DNA of 64,000 nucleotides from positions 90,016,315 to 90,080,314 of the forward strand of contig NC_079147.1 of NCBI RefSeq assembly GCF_945859685.1, read 5' to 3'. The stretch's first letter is position 1, and each line of letters begins with the position of its first letter. Shown here one piece after another: positions 21,215 to 33,404 of this stretch. The notes beneath the pieces are model-generated. The model was not told where the DNA came from, made no database searches, and saw only the letters and a list, made by a program, of their open reading frames with translations. Source of the stretch: Eupeodes corollae (taxonomy: Eukaryota > Arthropoda > Insecta > Diptera > Syrphidae). A program made the position numbers and the translations under genes.

Positions 21215-23067
21215 TCTATATATATACAAATCAATGCCACTTTTCGTTGTAATCTTATAAGTCAACGTTACATCTACCGATTTGCGAATTTTGGTCTTGA
21301 ATTATTAGTGGAAGTCCAGAGAAGGTTTGTACGTAGAAAAAAGTAAAAAAAAAAAATCTTCAAAAGGTCTAAAATCAACATCAACATCTTATCTTTCTAT
21401 ACTCTCATATACAAACAATTTGTACTATACTTAAAGAAATCCCTATTTTATTGATTACCTTGGAAATGTACAACGAAGCTGTTATAATAATTGAAGATAT
21501 GCGTCTTACAATTGTAAATAAAGCATTAGCACAATTGGGTATGACCGCACCAAATCGTGAGATACATGAATTGTTTTTGAAGGAGTTCAATTATAATGAT
21601 TTAAGTTTGTACAATCGAATATAACCCAATTTAATAACCAACAAAAACATGTGTATGACACAACCATGTAAGTCGTTTCCAATAATGCAGGTGGATTATA
21701 TTTCTTGGATGCACCTGGTGGTACAGGCAAAACTTTCGTTGTATCATTGATTTTTGATGATCGGAACAGAAAATTGAATTGCCACTTGAATCTTCGGGAA
21801 ATGCTGCTACATTATTAGAAGGTAGTCGGACCGCACAATCTGCTTAAAATTATCATTGAATGTACGGGTGATTGAAAGTCGAACTTGCAAAATTCGGTGA
21901 AATTCTGCTATGGCAAAAGTTCTACGATTAGCGTCAGTTATTTTATGGGATGAGCGCACAATGGCGAATAAAAAATCAGTAGAGGCAAGAATCGAACAAT
22001 GCAAGATCTACGCGGTAATCAACAGCTGTTTTGGTGGTGCTCTGATATTGCTGTCAGGGGACTTTTGCCTGTCATTCCTCAAACAACTCCTACTGATGAA
22101 ATAAACGCCTGTTTGAAGTCATCAGTTCTTTGGAGATATGTTCCAAAATTGACACTGAACATTAATATGCGTATTCATCTACATAATAATGCAACTGCCC
22201 ATGAGTTATCAAAACAATTGTTAGAAATTGGTGATGGCAAAATACCAATCGAAAGTACCAACGGATTGATCAGTTTATCGAACAATCTTTGTACAATTGC
22301 GCAATCTATAGATGAGTTTATTAAATGTGTTTTTCCGAATATTCTTCAGAATTACAGAAATCATAATTAGTTGAGAGAACGCACCATTTTAGCACCGAAA
22401 AACATTCATATCAATGCAATTTCAAATTCAAGCGAAACTGCCAGGTGTAGTCACTACATATAAATCAATTGACAGTGTTATGGATCAAGATGAGGCAATG
22501 AATTATCCAATTGAATTTTTAAATTCATTGGAACCGGCTGGTATACCACCGCATTGCTTGAATCTGAAAATTGGTTCATTGATTATATTTTTGCGAAACA
22601 TTAATCCATCAAAACTGTGTAATGGCACCAGATTGGCAGTACAAATGATTGAAGCTATAATCCTAACTGGTAAGTCAAAAGGAGAAGTGTGTTTGATCCC
22701 AAGTATCCCCATGATTCCAACTGATTTGCCATTTGCATTTAAAAGATTACACTATCCTGGACAAAAACTTCAATGCATGTTGCCAGAGTCGGTACACCCA
22801 ACTGTTTCTTCATTCATGCTCAAAATGGAAAAACTTAAAATATTGCTTATCCAACTGTTTAAGACTTACCAATATAGACCCACCATAGTAAGAGTACCCA
22901 ATTCTATTTTTTAGTTTTTACTCTTTGCTGATAAATATAATATAAACAATATTTTTCATTTGGGTCGTTTGGGCTCTTCTATAGCTAGCAATTTAAAATA
23001 TATTATTAATAATCATTTTTTTTATTATTATGCCTTATGCGTAGCGAAGCACGTACCGAGCCGCTAG
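21215..23067 (+). mobile_element. Helitron, 1853 bp, both termini present
   Basis: The left end is TCTATATATATACAAATCAA at 21215, preceded by A. The right end is a short hairpin-like GCGTAGCGAAGC-ACG-type stretch followed by GCCGCTAG, ending at 23067 and followed by T. These fit the Helitron rules: 5' TC, 3' hairpin plus CTRR, insertion between A and T. Inside is only the helicase part of the RepHel protein, so the rolling-circle Rep nuclease is missing and this copy cannot move alone. Confidence 0.8.
21410..22914 (+). pseudogene. Helitron PIF1-type helicase, fragmented
   Basis: Recognisable blocks in order are: LEMYNEAVIIIEDMRLTIVN (21455-21515); a Walker A stretch GLYFLDAPGGTGKT at about 21690-21735; a Walker-B-like LWDERTMANKKS at 21942; the GGALILLSGDF block at 22035; TPTDEINACLKSSVLWRYVP at 22090-22150; LTLNINMRIHL; and LNLKIGSLIIFLRNINPSKL followed by CNGTRLAV (22555-22640). 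PIF1 helicases unwind DNA during Helitron rolling-circle transposition. Several frameshifts and stops (for example after NHN at 22368) make it inactive. The final motif VI segment (VGTPNCFFIHA-like) is near 22790-22820. Confidence 0.85.
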
Positions 23068-23069
23068 TA

Positions 23070-24495
23070 TCATATAAAATAATAAATAATAGTATTCAAT
23101 TATAATTTTGAAAAATATATGGAGTAGATACAGTTTTGGAAAAAATAATAGAAACGATGACTTTTATTTTTAATTCAACAATAAATAACTGAATTTTTAA
23201 TGTATTTCATTCAAATTCAGGTTATGTCATTTATCATTTTATTTAAAATAGTTTACCAATTTCTGTTATCAGTTTATTGTAAGGACTTGTAGTATACAAC
23301 ATTCTTCTAATTCTGATTTAAAAATGGTTTTATTTTATATAAATTAGTACATTTTTACTTACTATTCTTTCTTTTAAAAACAAAAAATAATTTATAAAAG
23401 TTACTAGCTTTTACCCTCGACTTTAACTTCATTAGATAGATTTTTGGATAGAAGTATGAAAAAACCTGAGCTGTACTTTTTTGTATGTATGAATTGTGCC
23501 GAGATGGGATGACGACATACTAAGTGTGATTGTCATGGGTTAGGTTAGGTTAGGTTACATTTTAAGAAGAGGATAGGTTACTGCATTACATTACATACAT
23601 TTTTTGTTTTTCCTTCCTTGGCCAGAACGTTAAGATGTTGTGGGTGAGAACGCTACATATAATTATTGTTGATTTGAAAAACATCACCCAATTTAGACCT
23701 GCGACTTTCAGCGTTTGCCTCTGGGCTTTATTTATTGTTATTGAAATGTTGCTTTCAGAGGAAACTGCAGTCTTTTAAATGGAAACTGCAAATCGGTTGG
23801 AATTATCGAAAAGCGGGAAATTAAAACATTTTTTCCGTTTACTATTCAAGTCATGATTATAACTTTTATAATATTTCATCCTAGGTGAGTAATCTGTAGC
23901 CGTGTACCATAACATAACTTTAGTCCGTCAATTCACATGACTTGAACACCAACCATCAATCTATTGAGAAGGCAACCCTGATAATTGCAAAGAATTAGGA
24001 AACTCTATGGGGTATGATGTTACTTGCTCCGTGTCCATAACGTTATCTACTGAGACTGAGAGGTACTCGACGATATCTCCCTCCACGTGCGATATAATTT
24101 GTTTATCTGGCTAACTCCGGATTTGACACCACGCCAATTTTGAAGTGACACTCCTTGAACGCTACGTTTCCATTTTTTTTCGTGTTGCATTTCAGGTGTA
24201 CCTCGACGTAAAGAAACGTTCATGCAATCTCATCTCTTGTATACAGAGTTCAAAAAAATTATTTTTCGTAAAATATACATTTTCGCCGTTTTAAAAATGC
24301 ACACTGAGGTGAGTAACGGAGGGGTGCCTTTGATCTTAGGAAAACCCTAACAGACTGATAGGTTTGAACATCATTCACGGTATTTGCAACTTCGGAGTTC
24401 CTGAAATTAAATAATGCTGAAGCCGCAGTTTGCGTCTAACGTTTAGGGCTTGAGGCACGGGGCGCGTGAAGCCCAATATACGTGTATGATAAGTT
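23070..24495. other. stretch without recognisable gene
   Basis: No gene was recognised. A short TTAGGTTAGGTTAGGTTA run lies at about 23539-23556. Confidence 0.45.
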
Positions 24496-24499
24496 CAAC

Positions 24500-24924
24500 A
24501 TGTTCGACAACTTATTTTATAAGATTGGGAATGTGTTGTTTTCCCGTAATACAAATTTTATCAAAATATTATTTGAATCTTTGGAAATTTGAAGTGAAAG
24601 CGATCAGATCTCCCAGAAACTGATTTTTCCCATGGGAATGCGTTGCTTTCCAGGTCAAAAGTAACTCATGTCCTTTCTTAAGTCATAAACTATCTCCTTA
24701 CGAAATTTCATTTCAATCTGTTCACTAGTTTAGGCTTAAAAGCGATCAGCCCACCTGAATTTTCCCATGTGAATGCGTCATTTTCCCGGAGTAAAAAATA
24801 GCCTATGTCCTTTCTCGGGTATCAGAATATCTTGATACCAAATTTCATTAGTTCAGTAGCTTAGGCTTGATTGAGTAACAGACAGATAGACATAGTTATT
24901 TTCGCATTTATAATATTAATAATA
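24500..24924 (+). mobile_element. RTE-type LINE or SINE 3' end, two partial copies
   Basis: Two successive related segments carry the block TTTTCCCATGNGAATGCGT, then a GTAACTCATGTCCTTTCTTA-type segment, then AAATTTCATT and TTAGGCTTRA. The second is followed by AACAGACAGATAGACATAG and a TTTATAATATTAATAATA tail. This order (CCTATGTCCTTTC, CCAAATTTCAT, TTAGGC, GACAGACAGA, TTATAATATTA) is a widespread arthropod RTE-clade 3' end. No coding part is attached. Confidence 0.6.
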
Positions 24925-24926
24925 AG

Positions 24927-25514
24927 GAAAGAGGCTGGCATGCGACCCACACTGATAACTTCCCATCCCGCCTGCCGATTTGTCTTGCTTAAAAGTTTGT
25001 AAGTTTTCGTGTTGGCTTAAAAAAGTTGTCAATTGAATTATTCTTAAAAATTTTAAAATTACCAATAATATTTTTCGTATAAAGAAATAGTTTAGCTTGA
25101 ATATTCTAGTTTTGTTAAATTGATTTTTATTCGAAAACAAATTTTTTCCAATTTTAGTGGCATATCTTAAATTTTTAAAAATTGAATGAATAAAATTAAT
25201 TTGAGAGATATCAAGAACTGAACATCAATTTTTACCAAATATGCGTACTATTTCTTGTAGATTTTATTTTTTTTTGAAAAAACTACCTGTTGGATTTGTA
25301 TAAAAAATCTACTGAATATGGAAAACAATATTTTCTGTGAAATAAAGAAAATATCAAGACAATATTTTTAATTTTTGAAAAGATATTTGAGTTTTAGTAT
25401 TGTTTTTTTGTTAGGTTTTTATTTTTGTAAAAAACTGGTAATTAGATTTTTGTCAAAGTTTTACTTAATATTGACAATAATATTTTTTAAAAGAAAAAGT
25501 AGTAGTATCTCAAA
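24927..25514 (-). repeat. rptA copy, 3' part
   Basis: Starts GAGGCTGGCATGCGACCCAC, the rptA terminus read on the opposite strand, and runs through rptA body sequence until the mariner end at 25515. rptA is a non-coding repeat of 1-1.9 kb found throughout this window. Its body has a repeated TTTTTTATAAAAATAAAAACC-like module at roughly 150-bp spacing. Confidence 0.8.
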
Positions 25515-26490
25515 GTTAACCATTCTGCGGTTTCAAAAGTATATGGCTGGAATTCGTCATCTATGAAACTGAGTTGTGAAGCTAATTAATAATAATGGAT
25601 CACTTATAGCTACAAAAATAGGGTTTCTGCCACAACCATATACCGTATTTTAAGGGGGATTATGGTTAGCATAAATCGTCCAACTATACGCAAGCAATTG
25701 GCATATTTGATGAGACTGAATTGGTTACAGATATTGTAAGGCCTGTGTCATCGTTTCGCTCCTACCACTGGAAATATATCTGCCGTAAGTAAAACTATTG
25801 CCGAAGCCCTGAATGTGTCGATCTCAGGAATTAGGACTATCTTATGGTATACTATGGCGTATCTTGCTTTTGGATTTGCACCTACATCCATAAAAAAGTC
25901 CAGCTCACACGACAACAGAAGCCAGCTGACTGTTCACAACGTGCGTCGTCGCGTCGTAGATACGTCGAATGGATGCTTGAACAACAGGTGGTAGACGGGT
26001 GTTTTTTTCTAACAAAATTTTCTTCAGCGACCAAGCACATTTCTCACTCGGAAGTCGGTGGATATTTTAATAAACAAAATTGTCATATTTGACGTTCTCA
26101 GAATCCTCAAGTAAGACAAGCCATTTCATCCACAAAAAGTCACTGTTTGGTGCGCTCTTTGGTCCGGAGGTGTTATTGATTGGACCTTACTTCTTAGACT
26201 AATTCGCATCGTCGGTTTGGAGCGTTATATTGATATGATAACCGACGTTTTTTTGCATGCTATTGAAAAATACGACTTAGAGAATATGTGGTTTTAACAA
26301 GACGGTGCCACATTCCACACATTTCTAGTGAATATGGCTTTATTGCAAGAGATATTTCATGACAGCGTAATTTCTTGTAGTGGCAATATCAACTGGCCAT
26401 GAAGGTCATGTGATTTAACACCGCTGTACTTTTTTGTGGGGCTACGCGAAAGACCGTATTTATGCAGAAAAACCTTTTGTTTCTTATAAG
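25515..26490 (+). pseudogene. mariner-like element with decayed transposase
   Basis: The left end GTTAACCATTCTGCGG plus TTTCAAAAGTATATGGC matches the 17.8- and 45.1-kb ends. The plus-strand coding trace contains APTTGNISAVSKTIAEA, a truncated second helix-turn-helix, VVDTSNG, NKQNCHI-like text near 26075, KVTVWCALWSGGVIDW (26140-26185), ENMWF then QDGATFHTF (second catalytic Asp, 26285-26325), and INWP followed by RSCDLTPLYFFVGL (third catalytic Asp, 26390-26440). The TSDEAHF equivalent is broken by frameshift near 26025. Stops and frameshifts are numerous. The right terminal repeat is missing; the copy ends at an rptA junction. Confidence 0.8.
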
Positions 26491-27320
26491 GTTTGTACTT
26501 TTTCGCATTTTGTTAAAAAAAATGTCTGTTGAATTATTCTAAACAATTTTAAAATTACTAACAATATTTTGTACGTGATGAAAATGTTTGATTCCAAAAA
26601 CTATTTTTGTTAACGAGATTTTTATTCGATTACGTACTATTTTTTTGTAAATTTAATTTTTTTATGAAAAAAATTACTGTTAGATTTTTATAAAAAAAAT
26701 TACTGAATGATGAAAACAATATTTTCTGTGAGATGGAATTTGAGTTTTAAGCCAATATTTTAAATGTCTTAAAAGATATTTGAGTCAAAATTAAATTTTT
26801 ACCAACTTTAAGTATTGTTTTTTTTAGGTTTTTATTATTTGTAAAGATATTCAATTCGATTAACTTAAAGTTTTACCAGATGTCAGAAAAGTTATTTTCC
26901 GTTGAATACAATTATTTTGGAAGTAAGATCATTATTTGGTCGTAATATATTCGACGTGACGGTAATTTTGTTTTCAGTTTTTTATTTATTAAAAAAACCG
27001 TTCATTAAATTCTTTTCAAAATTATAGAAGTTTGGTACCACGTCACAATATGTTTATAATATAAAATTTAATTTTAGTCTCTAGCTTTATTGGTTCGTGA
27101 GATATTTTGGGTGAACTAACATTTTCCCCACCCACTTAATTTTTTTAGAGTCCCTTCCGGGTCTTTCTGCATTATTAATGTATAACAGATATGGGCGACG
27201 AAAAAAGCTTCCCGAATGATCCGACGTATACACGCACCCATCTCTCTTAAAATCTTTATTTTGATTTTAGGAACCTTGAAAATTCGAGAAATTCCAAGAT
27301 TTTTTAATTCGACATATTGG
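26491..27320 (-). repeat. rptA copy
   Basis: Restarts at a GTTTGTACTTTTTCG block, close to the beginning of the 24.9-kb copy, and continues through the full body to the outer part (CACCCACTTAATTTTTTTAG, GGGCGACGAAAAAAGC, CTTGAAAATTCGAG). It is therefore a separate copy rather than the continuation of the copy at 24927. Confidence 0.75.
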
Positions 27321-27324
27321 AATT

Positions 27325-29720
27325 ATTTCACTTTCAACGGTGTGGTTTGTCATTAATGCAAATTAATTTTGCTTGCACTCAACCTCCCACCTACCTTAAA
27401 TCCTATAGCGTGTTCTAGCAGGGACACTTCAACGTAAAAGTAAGGTGGTCTTATTTCTGAAAATAGTTTGGACTTATATCACTTTGTCGGGGTGCAATAT
27501 GACCCACTGCTCAAAATTGTCCTTATTTTACTTTTGAAAAGTGCAAAAAGGACAAGTTTTTATTGTTGGTATTATTTCACGGCACCTCTCACAGTTACAG
27601 GTGTAGGTTGTTTCTACTTTTTTTTCCAACACTTTATATAGCTTAGTGTTCGTATACCATTTCAAAAGCTGTGATGTGCTTCTTATTGTTGTCCTTCTAT
27701 AAGCCAGCTTAAGGTACTTATCACATTTCAGTACACGTTTTCATAAATACCATTCAGTTGAAAGATTGCTTTTGGTATCATGTCTATTTATAAAGATAAA
27801 ATAAAATTTATAGGTAGGAAACCAAACAAATTCTCAATGGGATTCTATGAGTTTTTCTTTTGTGCTTTCCTCATTTCTTCACAGATACCCTCTAATAACT
27901 AAGCAGGGAAATATTATACATCATGAAATATAACAAATCCAATAAATGCAAGCCTTAATTATTGTACTCTCTTATCCTTCAAAGATTCATCATGGAGCAG
28001 ATGATACTACACAAGATATACTATCAACCTATCATCAATGGATGTTTGTATTATCTTGAATTGAGTGATGTGACCAAACCTTGTTATCCAATTAGGTCCT
28101 ATTTCAGGACAAGGATTTTTTGAAGTAGAAAAAAGAAAAAACTCACTTTAAAAAAATATATCAAAGTACAATGTACATAAGTGTATACGGGTATAATACG
28201 GTTGCCATGTCCTGAACTAGAGCGATAGCCCAATTTAAATAAATAGTTATAGCCCAACGTAGATTTAAATATAAATATTGTGTTCGTACAAATTAATGTG
28301 TCATCAATATTAACTTAATTATCGTTTTTAACATTTAAAAAGCAGTCGAATTGTTAAAAACTCTCGTAATTTTCATCCTAATGGACTGCCATACTAACTT
28401 CTTTTTCTGCAATCTTGGAAAAACATAGCTCAATTTAAGATAAATAGCCCAATCTGGAAACCCTGACAAGTGGTATTATATTACCGTTGCCTACGGTATA
28501 ATCCGGTATAAAAAATACATTTTCCTTCCGGCACGTGGTGTAAACATATAATTACTCATAGGACTGACATCACCTACCGAGATAGCGACAACCATAACAC
28601 CTTTTGACGTGTCGTTGTCACTGATGATGATTATAAAAAACATGTGTAAAATGGCCTTTAACTAAAATGGTCAACTTTCAACTTCATTAACATATACGGG
28701 ATGTTTTCCAGCCATCCCATGGATGGACCAAACTGAAAATCTTAATAGACCAGGTGATGACCTTTCTGAATTGTGTAATTTCTTTATCCCGAATTGTAAC
28801 GGTGTTGAAGTAACGGCTGCTTAATGATATTTTGGAAAAATACCTACTTTAAGCTGTGTTGTGTCCCCCAATAAAACAACATTTATGTATGTAACCGGTT
28901 TGATTGACCAAATCAATAAAATGATGTTATTAAAAAAATATTAGATAATTGTATGATAGGGTTTGCCGTAATTAAAATGGGCGCCAGTAATTTTGTTAGA
29001 AAAAGGGAATTATAAACCATTTTTTTTGTTCTCAAAAAGAAGCTGAAAGAAAGTTCCTTCCAATTGAAACAGAAAAACAAAGTATTTGATATTAACCTGA
29101 ATAGGAGCTTTGTTTCTTTATAATTTTTTTAAAATATATCTGGGAAACTTAAACTTCGCAACTGAATTAACTTTAAAAAAAATGTACTTTAAAATTAGTA
29201 GCAAGATGATATCACAACTCGAAATTTTATTTGCTTTTTTTTAAATTTTCGTTACCACTTTTTTTTCGACCACTCTCTCTCGTAGCTTTCTAAAAAGTGC
29301 CAGTCAAAATGGCGAACTTCTCTCATCAATATGTCATCCTACTCTGACTCTTAGTTCATGATGGTATTCTTTCACGGTCAACTGCGCTACCCGGCTTTTT
29401 TGCCGCGCAGGTACATTGGTTATTTGAACACCAACCTTGGCTCAATGGATGAGTTCAGCTCTTTTCCCGTCAGTTCCAAATGGTCTAAAAGTAAAACGAA
29501 AAATTATCACGAATAAAGTCCCCAGTCCAAACCGGCCCAACTCTACATTTAGGATAGATCACTTTTTTAGATGGGATCCCATTCCATTTATCAACAAAAA
29601 AGGTGAGAAAGGATTCGATGGTTTACGCGAAATTTATAATACTCTAGACCCGTATACTTTCGCGCAGACAAAGGGATAGGGAAGCACATCGCAAAGTGAT
29701 TTTACATACTCTGCTAGACA
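27325..29720. other. stretch without firm gene call
   Basis: No recognised gene. An 80-residue plus frame at 29437-29679 (starting MAQWMSSALFPS) has ordinary amino-acid composition but resembles no family I know and lacks a clear context; I do not call it a gene. Confidence 0.4.
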
Positions 29721-30272
29721 CTTAAAATTGGGCAGAAGGCCATTCTTATGATGGTGTGAACTTGGAATCACACATGTCGTTGAACATATGGGTCAATTAC
29801 TTCATGTTTTGTAATCCAGTGTGGACCATCTATAGCACACACACAGCTATCTTGTGGGTCATCTGTCGCACTCTGTTTATAGTGTAGGTTTCGTTGTGAT
29901 TCATCCGTCACTTGTTATTGTATTGCTTTTCCAACAAACTTAAGAGCAGCACTCTGGTTGATGAATGCCAGGTTTCGACTAAACTCTACAGAATTTTAGG
30001 GCCACAATAAAAAGGAAGGTTGAACAAGGGTTGGGGAGGATTGAATAGGTAGGTGAAACTTGTTGTTTACAGCAACAAACATACACTGCCAATGACCAAT
30101 TGAACTGAATGCAGAATCGAAATCAAAACAAAAACGGTAATGATTTAAGACCTCCAGTAATATTTTTTGAGACATTTTTTTATTCAAGCTGCTTTTTAAG
30201 TGCGTATGTTTCTAAAGGGGTATGAGTTTGAGTAAGAGGAAATTGTGATTTTTTCGGAATCCTTAACAATTA

Positions 30273-31010
30273 TCAGCTATTTAAGGTGTTTAGATAAAAA
30301 AAAAAAACCCCGAAAGAAATGTTAAATGTTTTAGTGCGCATAGCCTTCATTGTTGTTGTCGATAAATTAGGGTCATGAAGTGAAACAAAACACGAAACGT
30401 GCTTCAGCTGTTTAAACCTGAGGTGTGCCTTCTTCAAAGCGTCTTGCATTAGTAGTAGTTTACATGTAGCGATAAGTATGCCAGCATTCGTCAAACGTGT
30501 TAGAATGGGTTGCACTGTACCATTTCTGGCAAGTTCAACTGCCTTAGATACAATACTCTGGAATGTCTCTATGGCCCGCCCCCAGGAAAGGTGGATATCA
30601 AACTGTTGTGCCATCTTCATTAGAAATGATCGACATCTATGGACTGTTATAGAGTTTGTAGACACGAAAACCAGAATTTTTATAGCCGCCTGACTATCTG
30701 AGAAAATACGGTATCACGTTTTAAGCCAGAACAAGACTTCTTTTATCGCCAAAAGTTCCGTCTGGAACACGTTACAATGATTGGGAATGAGATACTTAAA
30801 TATACCTCAAACAATCCCTTCATTTGTTTTTGATCCATCAGTGTAAAAGTAGATTGACTCATCTTCTAGGAATGCCTTATACGTACACAGTCCTAACATT
30901 TTGTTACTTTGTTTTGTCATTTTTGGCATCCTGGGTAAAATTTTCCTTGGCATTAAGGTTAATAAAAATAAGCAATTACAGACAAACCAGACAAAAAAAT
31001 GTAACAAAAA
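30273..31010 (-). pseudogene. I-type LINE, RNase H domain and downstream piece
   Basis: The minus strand reads SIYFYTDGSKTNEGIV (30815-30860), the first catalytic Asp motif of the RNase H found in I/R1-type LINE ORF2. Downstream, 30273-30665 gives STNSITVHRCRSFL, DIHLSWGRAIETF (usually LxWVPGHxxIxGNxxAD, here altered) and VELARNGT, then LIATCKLLLM and KKAHLRFKQL. RNase H degrades the RNA strand during target-primed reverse transcription. Frameshifts near 30700-30800 separate the parts. Confidence 0.75.
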
Positions 31011-31086
31011 ATATTAATAATTAAACTCACGCACCATATTTATTTTTTAATTTGGACTTTGTTTGACTCAAAATGTTTATTAACTT

Positions 31087-31652
31087 CCCATAGGAACTAA
31101 TTGTAATGGGTCCGATTTTTCAAATTGAAAATGTTGACATTTCTCGACGTTTAAAGGTCCCTTGAGTCGATATAAAAGATTTTAAGAAAGATGTCTGTGC
31201 GTGCAGCTGTACGTACGTTCATTTCGACGTTTTTTTCGTCTTCCATAGCTCAAGAACAAGAAGAGATATCGATTTCAAATACATTTTGTTATACAGATAA
31301 TAAGGCAGAAAGATGCAGAAAGGGCACTCAAGAGAATTGCGTGGGTGGGTTTCTTAAATTTAATTCAAGTCTTTAGCGATATTATTTCGTGAGATATTTT
31401 ATGTGAACCAACATTGGTACATTTTTCAAATTGCTATGGTAAAAAATCCACCTACTAAATTTTTTTGGGAGTCCTTTCTACATCTTTCTGCATCTTGCTG
31501 CATTACTATCTGTAAACAAAATTTATTTGAAAGTCGATATCTCCACTGGTTCTTGATCTATGAACGACGATAAAACTTCCCGATCGTGCGAACGAAAAAT
31601 GTCAAAATTTTCCATTCGACAAATAGGACCGAATACAATAACTTCTAATAGA
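31087..31652. repeat. rptA foldback copy
   Basis: A forward arm starts CCCATAGGAACTAATTGTAA at 31087 and runs through TAGCTCAAGAACAAGAAGAG to GCGTGGGTGGGTTTC. From about 31395 the same sequence returns in reverse complement, ending ...AATACAATAACTTCTAATAG at 31652. The result is an inverted repeat with arms of about 260 bp and a short centre. Confidence 0.8.
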
Positions 31653-31659
31653 AAGTTAA

Positions 31660-33400
31660 AAATTAAGGTGTGACCTCTTTCAGCTCTCAAATGAAAAATT
31701 ATATAGCCTCCATAGCTAGGCTTTATACAAAAATTATTGTCATTTGTAATTTATTTACTTGATAATAAAGAAATAAATAAATAAAATATATAGCCTCCAA
31801 ATAATTGTATGCATCACAGAGTAACGTTTTCGAGCAAACTATTTTTTTGCAGAAAAAAATACATTTCAAATATCTACTAATAAGTCAACGAATGACGAAT
31901 TTATTAAGGAAGTTCTAAAAAAATTAAAAACCCGAGCCAGGAATTATCGGTTTATTTTGAACTAGAGCATTTCTTAACATCTTATCATATTATGTATGAA
32001 CTCGGTTTTAAGTCATTTTTGAGTTCTACGAACTGAGTTCTAACGTGTTGTTTGTATTTTTGTAGCACTCCGTAACTTGTTTTGCATTGAAATATTGTAA
32101 TTTTACTAACAAAATTAAGAACATTTGTCAGTTTTCGTTTAAGATGACATTTGTTTTAGGATAGTTTTGATATTTTGCTTTTTTCTTAATCGAATTTTTT
32201 TCGTGGTTTAATGGATATTTATGTTGCGCTGAAAATCTTCACTATTTCTTTAAAATTCAATCCATTAATTCATATATCAAAGTCCTGCAATCTCTAGAAT
32301 GATGCATGCAATTTTAAAATGAAAACTAATGTTTTAGAAAAATTTAATAAATAGTGTGTTAAGTAGATTCAGCCCAAAGATTATTATCGAGATGAAAAAT
32401 GCAACCAAAATTTGTATAAAAGTTTTCATGCGTCTTGTCTTCTATAAACAGATTTTGTCTAAACTTTTATCTGGCCATGTTTTAAGGAATATTGATTTTT
32501 AGATTGGATGATATGTCTGTAATTAAACTAAGCTCTTATGTTTATTTGCGAATTTTCCATAGGAAATATCGGTTTTAACATAAAATCTTCTTAGCAAAAT
32601 CCAATCTTTCGTTTTTAGTTTTTTATAAGAAATACAAATCCTCAAAAAAATCTTATAAAAATTAGGCCAAAAATTCTTTTTGACAAAAAAATCTCCACAA
32701 CAAAGACAGATACTCAAATCCAACTCATTTTATTATATATAAATATTGTCCCTAGTGTTAATTTTTCAGCAAATTTCAATGAACCTCTTTTTTCAAAATC
32801 TAATATGTTTCGTAATTTCATTAGAGTCGGTCATACATTTGAAATAAACATTTACTTTTATGACTTCAGTGTTTAGTCATCCTATTTGAGCTTTTGTACT
32901 CATAATACAGCATGGATTCATTATGACGTGCTTTGGCATTAATATCATGTGCAATAAAAGTTGATATAAGCAATAATTTTATAAATAGATGAATTGATGA
33001 TAAGAATATGATGCGATTATAATGTTGATGAACGGAATCGCTTTAATTGCATATCTATGCAAAGCGTGATGAATTAATTCATTAAATTGATATTTAATAT
33101 TCATTGAAACGTTTAATAGTATAATGAATAAATACACGAAATTATTCATGTATTTGATCAGGTTCCTTCAGCACGAGGGTTAATTTAAGTTCATGGTACT
33201 GAATAATACGGAATATAAAACTGACGAACATTGAATCGATATTCAAAAAATTTAGTTTAGTGCAGAATCTCATTTCTGTTTAAATGGGTTCATCAATAAA
33301 CAAAATGTCAGTATATGGCCTTAAGACCATCCTTAAACTGTTTAGGATTTACCATTGTGTTCATTAACCTGAATTACGGCTCACACTCTAGTAGGATTAT
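31660..33400. other. AT-rich stretch; possible LINE tail
   Basis: At about 31740-31790 the text AATTTATTTACTTGATAATA followed by AAGAAATAAATAAATAAA resembles the A-rich tail of a retroposon, but no body is attached. No other feature was recognised up to 33400. Confidence 0.4.
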
Positions 33401-33404
33401 CGGT

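Noticed and set aside
29437..29679. 80-residue plus-strand frame as a possible gene
   Set aside because: No recognisable domain, no splice or promoter context, and it lies in decayed repeat-rich DNA.
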